Below, one piece after another: positions 16,001 through 25,000 of a DNA stretch of 56,164 nucleotides; position 1 is the first letter of the stretch; each line of letters starts with the position of its first letter. The DNA is taken from positions 1 to 56,164 of IMG/VR virus record IMGVR_UViG_3300030105_002581. The stretch is one strand, 5' to 3'. This DNA is from a virus. The notes under the pieces were generated by a model, which had not been told where the DNA came from, made no database searches, and saw nothing but the letters and a program-made list of their open reading frames with translations. A program made the translations under genes and the position numbers.

Positions 16001-19000
16001 CAGTCATTGGGTCTCATTCCAGAAGAAATTGAGGGTGTTGTAGGCAGTCTTACGACTCTTTCTTTTGCTCTAGATACGATGGGTCTTGACGTAGGAAAGA
16101 TAGTCTCGGCATCCAAGTCTCTTGACGTTAAATCTTTCAAAAATTTGTCGAAGAGCGTAAAAGATTTAATCAAGAGTGCCAAGTCTCAAATCCCTGTTAT
16201 GGGGAAGATGGGTCAGTTACGAGTTGATGCTGCTAATACCCTTAAGCAGTCTCAGGTAGCTCAGGCTACGTATACTAAATCAGTGCAGCATCAGGCTAAA
16301 CAAGCAGCCAAAGTAGCTCGCATCCAAGCTCAGGTAGCTCAGGATACTACAAATGTAGCCACTACAAAAGCAAAACTTTCCAGCTCCAAGATCACTGCGA
16401 AATTTGGAGGAAAGCAAGGTGCTTCTGCTGTGTCTGGAGCCAAGAGGAACGCGAAGTTAGCCGCAGACAGTCTAAAACATTCCCAGAATCAGCTTAAGGG
16501 GGCTACTCGGGCTCTTGAAGGAATGACCACACAAGTAGCAAAGAATTCTACTAAGCTTACTGCGGCATCAAAGACAGCCACTAGGTTTGGTACAGCTCTA
16601 AAGGGTGGTGCTAAGTTAGCAAAAAGCATGAAGGGTGGATTAGCAGCCATTGTTGCATCTCTTGCTGCAGATCCTATCGGGGGTTTTGTTAAGAATCTTC
16701 TAGACTCCACATCCGGTTTCGAAAAGAAAGATCTAGGAGAAGGGATAACGGGATTCACCGACGCTAGTGGGGGGGCAGCTAGTTTGGGCGATGTTGAATT
16801 CAACGCGGCAATAGGCGGGATGACATCTGGAGCTATCCAAGGAGCTGCAGCATTGTATTTCTTAGGGCCTGTTGGAATAGCGGCAGGTGCTGTGGCAGGC
16901 GCTCTTATTGGAATGGTCTCAGCTTCTCAGGATGCTATGTTTGCTCAAAGAGAATTTTCCAGTACTTTAAGGGCTCAAGATGGAATAGCTGCATTAGATA
17001 AAGGACTTCTTGACTTGGCTGATACTACGAGCCTAACAGCAGATCAGATGGCTCGGTTAGCAGAACAGTCCCAGAATCAAGACAAGGGAGTGCAAGGAGC
17101 AATCACTTCCTCTATCGAGAAGTCTACTGCTGTTAATAAGTTAGGACTCGGAACTCAATTTGGATTGGATGAATTCGGAACGGAGGGGGCTAAATCCGAT
17201 GCTATAAGTACACGGGTAGGGGAGGGCTTTGATGAGGGCTTCTTCAATGGGCTAGGTAAAGGTCTTTCCTCTATTGCAGGGAGAGGAGTCTCGCTTCTGG
17301 ACAATGATGAAAACTTCAACCAAGCCAGAGCTAAGCTTGAGAATGATGCTATAGTTCAGCAATCTAAAAACATAAATGAAGGGGTAGAGAAACAAAGGAA
17401 CGTTCTAGGTAGGGATCTTGGGGCTAATAGCGCAGTCGCAGCTTCCGACAAGGTGGTAGCTAGTGCCGTGGCATCACAAAATAATGCTTCGTTAGAGAGT
17501 CTTGGTAAGGAGAAAAGCTTCGAGGTAGATTCTGATGGGGTGACCCAGTATATAGGTGCTCTTGGTAGTCTTACGAAACAAATGGGGGCAGCAGAAGCGT
17601 CTGCCCTAAAGAACGCTGCTGCATTGGCTAGGGGAGCATCGCTTCGATTAAAACTTGCTGACGCGGCTACTAACGGAGGAATTAGGGCCAAAAAGGTACA
17701 AAGGTCTTTCGAAATAATGGCAGATAGTGTCGGTGGTGCTGGCAATTTAGCGAATAAGTCTGCAGAAGAGCTAACTGCGCTTCAAAAGGAGCTCGGATTA
17801 ACAACGGCACAAGAATTTGAATACTCAGAAGCTGTTATAACACACCTTCAGAATGCGAAAATAGCACAAGACAGTGAAATTAGGGCTGCTCAAGCAATGC
17901 AAATAGTGGCAAACAACGCAGCCTTAGCTCAGAACAGGTTAGATGCCTTAGCAGCAGCTATGGTTGAGCTTGGAGCGGGAGCGGGATTTGCTACGGCGCA
18001 ACTAGCGGCACAACGGCAGGGCATAAGCGCTGACGTTTCAGAGGGTCTCTCTGGCAAATCAACCGTAAGGGCAGTGAAGGAAATTAACCCATTCACCAAC
18101 GTACAGGGTGCCACTTCTGAATCTCTAGAGCAGGGCTTTAATAGGGTCAAGGACGTTGAAGGTGGAACGGCACTTTCCTCAGGTTTAGAAACAACAGTGG
18201 ATCTTCAGAAACAACTTCCGGGAATCTTTAGGGATATTATAGGGTCATCACAAACGGACGGTGGTTTCGAAAATGTTGAATCCTTAATTGACAAGGTTAA
18301 AGAATCCTTTCCTGACTTTGATAAGCTCCCTAAGGAGATTCAAGACTCCCTAACTACATCTATCAAAGACTCTGCTAGTTCGTCCGGTGGAGATCTTAAG
18401 TCTACTTCCGGCCTCGAAAAAGCCCTCAAGGGTGGAGAAGTGGATAAGGCTCTTGGAGAGGCAGCTCAGAAGAGTGCTGACGGCTTGTCCAAGATGATAG
18501 ATTCTCTTGACGCTGTAAATGACGCCAACTACAAGGCCGCAGATATTAGAAGGCAAATTTCCGAAAGAGAACAGCAAGGGGCTCTAAAGAGTATCGAGAT
18601 ATCCAAGAGGGCTAGTGATGCATTAGATTCTGTTGCTCAGAAACCTCAGTTTGCTACAAATAACTTGACGAAGGCTAGGAAGAGCTTTGATGAAAAGGCA
18701 ACTGCTATAAGGGGTGGTAATACAGATAGTCTCTCTGACCTTAAAGATAGTACCGCATATCAGAGGAGATTTGCTAATAATCAAGCCAACGGTCGTATAG
18801 GTATAGGTTTCGGAGATCTCTATGGTAGTGGTGCAGAGAGAGGGGCTGAGGATACTGCTGTGACTTTACTCAGAGATGCTACTGGTGCTCCGATTTCCAG
18901 TATCGGGGCCAGTACCCCGGGAATCACGAATGAGGGAGATCCAGAACAAAGAAGAGCACAGGCCAAAGCTGCCTCTGAAAACATAACCAAACTCACTTCT

Positions 19001-20425
19001 GTATTCGATGCCATTAAAGCAGATCCTGCTGCTAGTGGGGTCACTCCCGCAGATCAGAAGGCTCTACTCTCAGAGATCCAAAATCAAACGAGCATCCTCG
19101 AAGACACTAACGATGCGGATCTTGTGGGATACAATATGGCATCAGGGTTAGGTAGCCTTACTGGTAGTCTGCAAGAGTCTATCACTGCCGAGAATGCGAT
19201 GCTTGATGTATTGAAGCTGATGAGAGACGACACTACTCTTATCGCGGCAGCTCAAGAAGACCTCAAGTCCCTACAGAGACTACAGCTTTCAGGAGAGCAG
19301 TTAGCCAAGTCAGATCTTCAAGAGCTTGGGAAGATACAGAGAGAGACAGATCCCGGCAAGAAGGCTGCTATGATTCAAGATAGGCAGGACAGAAAGGGTA
19401 ATACTGCTTTACGTAAAATGCAATCAGGAGAAGAGCTAGACCTTACTGATATGGGGAATCTTCTTAATAACTTAGATGAGCTTGGAAGTACAGATTTCGC
19501 TCTTCAGAACCCTGAGAAATTTCAAGAGTTTGTAAACAAGGCTAAAAAGGAAGGTGCTCAGGCAGCCGAAGCTGGAAGAGGTCAGCTAGGAGAGCCGACA
19601 AGGAAGATACAGACTGACCTTGCAGGTAAGGACTTGACAAAAACTCCTGAGGCAGAGGCTCTTAGGACAATAGAGGCAGAGCAGCAGGCAGCTAATGACG
19701 CACTAACTAATGATGCTGTTACTAGGGTTGAAACGGCAGCCGTTGCCATGCTCGCTGCTGCAGAGCAAGCCTACGAGGAAGTAGAGGCTAGTGTCGCTAG
19801 AGCTAACGTTTTGAGAGGTACTGACGCTAATGTTCCGGCTACAGAGGCCGATATAGAAAACACAAAACCAGAGAATCGGAGATTCGCTCCGGGAGGAGCA
19901 GAAGAGGAGGCCTTGAATTCTGTTCCTGTGGCTTCAAATGCAGTGCCGGGTGCTGGCATGGGTGGTTTCGCAAGTGTCGAAGATGTGGTTTCTCTAAGCT
20001 CAAAACCGAAACCTGCTAGCGGGCCTTCTAGTGGAGTTCCAAGGACAGGCAATCCTCAAATTGATTCGATTCTTGATAGCATGGATACTGGTGGGGCCTC
20101 CTCTCTATCGCCGGAGAGGATCCAGAGTATGATTACCAATCTCCCCGATAGGGTTGCTACTGGAAATGTAAGACCGGGTAATAGCCCTTCTCAAGATACG
20201 TCTCAGTCGAACGAAAGCGTAAGCCCCGGAAGTAATGTCAGGGGAGTGCCGGAGGACATTGATATTACGGCAACAATAGGGGACTTCCAAATCAATCTTA
20301 TGGGAACAGAGAACGCCATTGGGCAACTGCAAAACGCAGTTGTTAATGTCGCCCTCGAACAGATTCAACAACAACTTCCAGCTTTAATTGAAGAACAGCA
20401 AGCTAAGATAAAAGGACAGGTATAA
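13034..20425 (+). CDS. Tail tape measure protein
   Basis: At 2463 residues this is the longest gene; by the usual rule of about 0.15 nm per residue it predicts a tail near 370 nm. Residues about 130-390 resemble the phage minor tail / TP901 tape measure core (MTRLQQVTGKSRAEL ... FAQTGQNLRQVEASMRA). Hydrophobic segments lie near 452-472 and 1271-1296. Two copies of a Gly-rich GG-x-V...LTPGEFV motif (about 586-637 and 917-970) flank a segment with GQLFE (E836), DIFDF (D859) and EVKVS (E885-x-K887), a PD-(D/E)XK nuclease-like layout. The rest is Ala/Ser/Lys-rich helix with coiled-coil character. It sets tail length and probably enters the cell during DNA injection. Confidence 0.95.
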   Translation: MAFNINAQVILSGPKNLSAITSTIKKQLSNVNVNVNINIPKNVLKQIQTLNTSLATTTSQTKKLNSAAQSTGASVNSMGKSAASAGNSMQRLGVETAKTFKRFAAAGIVTATFFKLTRAISSAVPKALELQTQMTRLQQVTGKSRAELDGLAKSVDKLSVSLGIDANELTNIARIFAQTGQNLRQVEASMRAVAKASLAPTFGTMEQTAEGLIASLNQFNLTASQSEEVLGSLNNVSKKFAVESGDLVTAIRKTGAVFALGAGEIQKPIDALHQFNAIFTSVRATTRESADTIAAGLKTIFSRIQRRSSIEALDQLGIKLVDVKGKFIGLYPALQEIGKRLEGVFASGDSLALSAITEELGGIRQVGKLIPAIKEYKKAQQALEASKAGALQGLDPDVSLGLLTMAKSLDQVKASFQSLVNTISESKTFQVMIKGVTFLANTLLKMADNLTAILPVLAAFAAIKLAGAATQFGKGFLGSFGAGGGVKSAGSTLGSKATGGGAKAQLSSSKALAVATKGLDVTNKLLLAATKEQTGATGVLTAKMNEVQVGVKLLSTAINKLAVQVARAPIGFPRGGGGGRGGRPRGFAHGGIVPGTGNGDTVEAMLTPGEFVLTTDAVDAIGAGNLENMQRQGFAKGGSVVGNIGSDFGLSVFKKTDVTSGKTLAKEGVLVSALSKDKKIKGILTSALQKQIANTGKDTEVSVSSLSDNEAIPASLAEDVAKIGGLPNKTAARALKGSDLKSGGRYAAKFKNKSLIKKAAGFPAAARITATKMSFGSLSEESGEVFDDKITGGIPKLFGEALDGFTGELKLGEDKVKLEDLLSNSGIGSLKGQLFEAFVRNVGGQVVKDEDKKKDDIFDFRAGDSAGSLDTYKQLFGSGFKLPNEVKVSSSADSVTSAVGKAVKEFGASNIQLNPKKFAAGGKVDSVPSLLTPGEFVFNPEAVKSIGLNNLEEMNKQKPEKFARGGRVKGAAIQKFGAGGKVAGAGFALQSLGLIPEEIEGVVGSLTTLSFALDTMGLDVGKIVSASKSLDVKSFKNLSKSVKDLIKSAKSQIPVMGKMGQLRVDAANTLKQSQVAQATYTKSVQHQAKQAAKVARIQAQVAQDTTNVATTKAKLSSSKITAKFGGKQGASAVSGAKRNAKLAADSLKHSQNQLKGATRALEGMTTQVAKNSTKLTAASKTATRFGTALKGGAKLAKSMKGGLAAIVASLAADPIGGFVKNLLDSTSGFEKKDLGEGITGFTDASGGAASLGDVEFNAAIGGMTSGAIQGAAALYFLGPVGIAAGAVAGALIGMVSASQDAMFAQREFSSTLRAQDGIAALDKGLLDLADTTSLTADQMARLAEQSQNQDKGVQGAITSSIEKSTAVNKLGLGTQFGLDEFGTEGAKSDAISTRVGEGFDEGFFNGLGKGLSSIAGRGVSLLDNDENFNQARAKLENDAIVQQSKNINEGVEKQRNVLGRDLGANSAVAASDKVVASAVASQNNASLESLGKEKSFEVDSDGVTQYIGALGSLTKQMGAAEASALKNAAALARGASLRLKLADAATNGGIRAKKVQRSFEIMADSVGGAGNLANKSAEELTALQKELGLTTAQEFEYSEAVITHLQNAKIAQDSEIRAAQAMQIVANNAALAQNRLDALAAAMVELGAGAGFATAQLAAQRQGISADVSEGLSGKSTVRAVKEINPFTNVQGATSESLEQGFNRVKDVEGGTALSSGLETTVDLQKQLPGIFRDIIGSSQTDGGFENVESLIDKVKESFPDFDKLPKEIQDSLTTSIKDSASSSGGDLKSTSGLEKALKGGEVDKALGEAAQKSADGLSKMIDSLDAVNDANYKAADIRRQISEREQQGALKSIEISKRASDALDSVAQKPQFATNNLTKARKSFDEKATAIRGGNTDSLSDLKDSTAYQRRFANNQANGRIGIGFGDLYGSGAERGAEDTAVTLLRDATGAPISSIGASTPGITNEGDPEQRRAQAKAASENITKLTSVFDAIKADPAASGVTPADQKALLSEIQNQTSILEDTNDADLVGYNMASGLGSLTGSLQESITAENAMLDVLKLMRDDTTLIAAAQEDLKSLQRLQLSGEQLAKSDLQELGKIQRETDPGKKAAMIQDRQDRKGNTALRKMQSGEELDLTDMGNLLNNLDELGSTDFALQNPEKFQEFVNKAKKEGAQAAEAGRGQLGEPTRKIQTDLAGKDLTKTPEAEALRTIEAEQQAANDALTNDAVTRVETAAVAMLAAAEQAYEEVEASVARANVLRGTDANVPATEADIENTKPENRRFAPGGAEEEALNSVPVASNAVPGAGMGGFASVEDVVSLSSKPKPASGPSSGVPRTGNPQIDSILDSMDTGGASSLSPERIQSMITNLPDRVATGNVRPGNSPSQDTSQSNESVSPGSNVRGVPEDIDITATIGDFQINLMGTENAIGQLQNAVVNVALEQIQQQLPALIEEQQAKIKGQV
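14791..15960 (+). repeat. Paired GG-x-V/LTPGEFV repeats inside the tape measure
   Basis: Two related coding repeats, at about 14791-14940 and 15784-15960, encode FA-x-GG-(I/K)-V, then (M/S)LTPGEFV(L/F), a DAVDAIG or EAVKSIG stretch, NLE-x-M and a final GG-x-V. The repeat type is common in tape measures. Here they frame a 275-residue insert with nuclease-like residues, which suggests the insert was acquired between duplicated linkers. Confidence 0.7.
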
Positions 20426-20428
20426 AGG

Positions 20429-22042
20429 ATGACAACTTCAGGAGTAACAGCCTCTTATGGGAGCTATAGGTTTAAGCCAGTACCTCTGGCTACTATGTCT
20501 GTAGAGCATTTCAAAACAGCTTCAAGAACCATTGGAGGGTACTATTCTCTAACCCTTAATGGAACACTATATCCTAGAAGTACTGGAGGAGGACAAGGAG
20601 CTAAGAATCTATTTGAAGAGAAGAACCGCCTCATGCAAGTTCTTAATGTAGATTATGATGAGTTTCTTATAGACTTTGAATCAGCCTCCCCAGACTGTGC
20701 TGGCACATCTGTCTACGGTAGACCTCGCGTTAGATCCATAAGCTTCGCTGAGAGTCCTGACAATTGGACTGACAGGATGCCCTATACTATTGAGCTGGAG
20801 TTCACTGCTTCCTCAATCACTGGAGTAGCAGACTATATAACTACAGACCTAAACCTAGAAAGTCTGACTACGGACTACTCGGTAACTTATACTGGCCCGA
20901 CAACCGCTGGTTATTGGGGGACTACCTCTGGAGTTCAGCAGTACTTCGGCCCGAAGATCCAAGTTCAAAGAAACATTAGTGCTAAAGGCTTAAACTTAGG
21001 TCTTGCAACTTACAACACTACTGGGATGCCGGACTATTCGGGGGCTGTCCTTGAGAAAACGGCCTATGATAATGCCTTGGAGTATGTAGGTACTATCGCT
21101 GTAGAGGCTCCTGATCTAGGTCTATTTACTAATAGTAATGTATTGGATGTCTCTGGAACAATAGGGTCAGGGTTTGCCTCTGCCTCTCTTATCACTAGAG
21201 ATATATCTTCAAGCCAAGAAGAGGGAACTGTCTCTGTCAATGATACTTTCATGTTCTTTCCTATCGGTGGAAGCTTAGCTGGTGCTGCCAATACCTTAGC
21301 TCCCGCCTATAAGGTAGCAGATACCTTCAGCTTCGACATCTCAGACTCCGAAGGGGAGGGTACTACAACCATCGCCCTTAATGGGAGTATTCAGGGATTC
21401 ACCTCTTACAGTCTAGCAGAAGGATTTATGAGTGCCCCGGCTGGGAGTACAGCCATTGATGAAGCTAAAGATTATTTAACTCTTGGTCTTATGGGTGACG
21501 AGCAATTCTTTAAAAGAGCCAACTACCTATATACTGAAACTTCCGTTAATGGATTTAATGGAACTCAACTATTAGCATTAAATCCCAGTCCAATCTCCAA
21601 GTCTTTTGGATATAATATATCAGATGGTGCTATAAGTTACGCAGTATCATACAACAACAAGTCAGGGCCGTGTCTCACGGGTGTTATTTCTGAGTCTATT
21701 AACATGACAAGGAACCGGGCAATTCCGGTTATAGCAACCCAAACAGTTCTAGGAAGAGCTAATGGGCCTATTTTTCAGAGTTTAGGAACAGTAACTGCGA
21801 AGAGTCAGGACATGAGTATTGAAGCCGTTGTAGCCCCACCATCAGGTGGAGTACTAGGTGGTGCAAATACTTGCTTCTCAAACTTCGAAGGGGCTCCTAA
21901 TTATGAATCTGTTGTCTTAGCAGCAGAAGCACATATATCAGGAGCATCTAATTCCATCTTTAGGACATCAGACAATGAAACGTTTGATCCTAAAATTGGA
22001 AGATACACTAGGTCAATAAGCTGGACTTATACACCTTGCTAA
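20429..22042 (+). CDS. Tail-tip/baseplate structural protein
   Basis: This 537-residue, strand-rich, Gly/Ser/Thr-rich product has no catalytic motif. The N-terminal part contains YSLTLNGTLYPRSTGG and RVRSISFAESPDNWTDRMPYT-like strands, as in distal tail proteins that receive the tape measure end. Later parts resemble repeated beta-sandwich strands (FGYNISDGAISYAVSYNNKSG). It starts three bases after the tape measure stop and precedes the hub/fibre gene, the normal place of a distal tail or hub-associated protein. Exact family not recognised. Confidence 0.65.
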   Translation: MTTSGVTASYGSYRFKPVPLATMSVEHFKTASRTIGGYYSLTLNGTLYPRSTGGGQGAKNLFEEKNRLMQVLNVDYDEFLIDFESASPDCAGTSVYGRPRVRSISFAESPDNWTDRMPYTIELEFTASSITGVADYITTDLNLESLTTDYSVTYTGPTTAGYWGTTSGVQQYFGPKIQVQRNISAKGLNLGLATYNTTGMPDYSGAVLEKTAYDNALEYVGTIAVEAPDLGLFTNSNVLDVSGTIGSGFASASLITRDISSSQEEGTVSVNDTFMFFPIGGSLAGAANTLAPAYKVADTFSFDISDSEGEGTTTIALNGSIQGFTSYSLAEGFMSAPAGSTAIDEAKDYLTLGLMGDEQFFKRANYLYTETSVNGFNGTQLLALNPSPISKSFGYNISDGAISYAVSYNNKSGPCLTGVISESINMTRNRAIPVIATQTVLGRANGPIFQSLGTVTAKSQDMSIEAVVAPPSGGVLGGANTCFSNFEGAPNYESVVLAAEAHISGASNSIFRTSDNETFDPKIGRYTRSISWTYTPC

Positions 22043-22060
22043 TAATAAAGGAATTGTAGG

Positions 22061-25000
22061 ATGAGTATTGCAGGAGGAGGCCAAGTCTGTGGGCCGCAAA
22101 ACGTAACAGGGCCGGTTGAGCATACACTTTTTCTAGGGTGTAGTGTCATAGATTTCAGCTGTACTATGGGCTGGAATGAACAAGCATCTTCAATTGATGT
22201 TAATTTAGTTGAAGACCCTTGTGACGCTCCCTCTTCTCATCCCAAGAACTACTATCCCCTTCCCGGTCAAGCAAGAACGACTACAGGCCCTGATCCCGGA
22301 TTTATATACCCAACCATTGGAGCCCCTGTCTATTTTAGAGTAGGTAGCTTTGAGTTCGCTGGAGTTGTTCAGTCTTGGAGTAGGAAGAATGATAGTGGTG
22401 GGAATCCTACCTTTCAGATCTCTATTACAGATCCTAGATTCCTATTAGAAAACCTTCAGATTATTGTAAGTGACTATGCAGATAGCGTGTCTAATGTATA
22501 CAACCTTATTAATGCTTATGGATATTTAGAAAGCTTAGGTTACTATTGCCCCAATTCCTTTATTGGAAACGCCGCCTTTGGTTCTCCGGCAGAAGCTTTT
22601 GGTGGTGCTGAGAACAATGATGAAGGTACTCCGTGGAGTAAGGTAAGGGATGCAACTCAAGCTCTCTTGACTGGTAATATTCATCCTAGTTTTAGTCCTT
22701 ATGGTTTTGCTGTATATAGAGGTAATAACCCAAATAACTTTGGTGCACTGGGCGGTATGGGAGCATTGCTTGCTGATAGCTTTAATGCACAGACCCAAGC
22801 TGACTTTAATTCTGGAGGTTATCTAGCTAACTACTATGTAGACCTCTCGGAAATCCCCTTCTCTCCTCTTTACTATAGGATTGCAGGCCCTAGTACTACC
22901 CTTATGGCTATGGTTAGTCAGATCTGTGATGATGCTGGTTGCGACTTCTTCGTAGAGCTTATAGTTACTGGCTCTGGTGATAAGGTTATTAAGGTAAGAA
23001 CCGCCAAGAGAAAACTTCAGCCTGTACTTGGGCAAATAGAGCAGTACGTAGACGCTCAATCTGAGGTGACCACAAAGAACATAGGTAGAGAGCTTAGGAA
23101 CGAGCCTACTTCTGTCTTTGGATATGGTGGATATATAGAGTCTATCTATTCTCAAGAAGATGAGATTAGAATTCAGCAGTACTGGGGAAAAGACTCTTTC
23201 AATAATACAATGCATGCTGTTGAAGTAAAAAATCAGCACAACATGGATCCGGCTATTCCTGAATGGTGGGTCGATCTTGACATTACTCCTTTAACTGTTA
23301 ATCTAACTACGCCTATTGTTGCCTCTACAGTACAGATAAGTGAAACTGAGATGAGGATGGCTATTGCCTCCTACGACTCATGGAGAGAATATGCCCTCTT
23401 TACAGGGACATCTTTTGGGCTCCACATGAGAACTCTAGGCCCTAATGGTCAGAAGAGTATCCTTAAGAAGCAGAAGTCTAACGATAATGTAATTGAAGAT
23501 GCCGCCTTTAATCAAAGGATAACGGTAAACTCCGATCTCGGTATTGGGAATCCTGCTCGTAAAGATGCAGAGGACATGGCGAAGATACACAAGTATATCG
23601 CTGAGTATGCGGATCTCTATTATGGAAAACAGTTCATGATAGCCCTCCCTCTTATCTGTTATGCTTTTGATGATGACTCTAATAGATTCCAGTTCTCAGA
23701 TAACCCAAACCCAGCAGGTGGCTGGCCCTCTGTAAACACTACAGACATACTCGGATTATCCTATCCTAACGGCACAGGACTGCACTTCTTTTTCACAGAG
23801 AAAGACAAAGTCAATCCCATTCTTAAGTACATCCCCGGAGCTGGCAGTGGTGCTTTGACTCAGGGTAGTAACTTTATATATCAGGGCAATGCCTTATATG
23901 TCAAGGGAACAACTCAAGAAGAGATAGTGTGGTCAGCAGGAGCACCTTTCGCGTTACTGGAAATAGAAAACCCCGTTACGTTTAGTGGACTAGAGAATGA
24001 TGCCCCTCCAGAGTTTGGTGCCTTCTTTAAGATCTGTCTAGATGAAGTAGTAGAGAAAAAGAACACTATAAACAAGGATATTCTAGGAGGGAAGTCAGCC
24101 TTTGCCTTACCTCTAGAGAAGAAGCGTATTAAACCAGCCGCAGCAGCCGTTCCTATGGTAAGTAATACCAACAGATACGGCCCTTGGTTCAAGCAAGGCC
24201 CACCGGGCCCTGTTAATCTAGTCACTGACGATCAGCTTGTTCCTTGGGAATACGGTGGCTATACATTAATGAACTTGGCAGCCGCAGAGAAGGTTGATGA
24301 AGCTGTTACTTTCATGCAGGTTGGAGAAAGAGGCTCCTTTACGATCCCGGGATATCCAGTTAAGAGTCTCGGTCAAGAGATTAGGGCTACTCAGACTGTA
24401 ATGACTAACTACAGTCTTCAAACTTCCTCCTTTACTATTAATGGATCACCTGTTTCGTACCAGTATGTATCCACTCAGCCTATGGATGGAACTTTCGGGC
24501 CTAACATTACACAGATTTCTACCGCTGTTGGTAGTGCTGGCCTCACCACCACTTACACCTTAGCCACATTCACTCCTTCCTTTGGTCGAATGTCTAAGAT
24601 AAATGCTAATAGAATTAAAAAGGTTGCTCAACAGAGACAGGAGTCTTTAAAAGAACAACGAAGACAGAGGAAACTTGCTGTCGCAGGGGCTGCCGCAGGT
24701 GCAAGAGTTGTAGCTAAGAGAGCAGCCGAAGCTCCGGCTCGTGCTTTTATTGCGGGTGCTAAGAATCTTCTCATGGCTGGTATTGGGCCGATTGTTGATG
24801 GACTAGGAGCCTTGGCTAGTGCTTATAAGGCAACCGTTGCTGGTGCTGGAGATACTGCCGGAGCAGCTACTGCGAATAAGACTAACCTTGACTGGAGAGC
24901 TCAGGCCGTAATGAGTGCCGAGGGAATGTACCGACCTGTATCTAAGTTCGGTGGAATGAACACTTCTTCTTCAAGATCTAGCGGATTCCTTCCTCAGTAT

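Noticed and set aside
15565-16182. Second long - strand open frame inside the tape measure gene
   Set aside because: Same kind of shadow frame: biased composition, no start signal, wholly covered by the tape measure.
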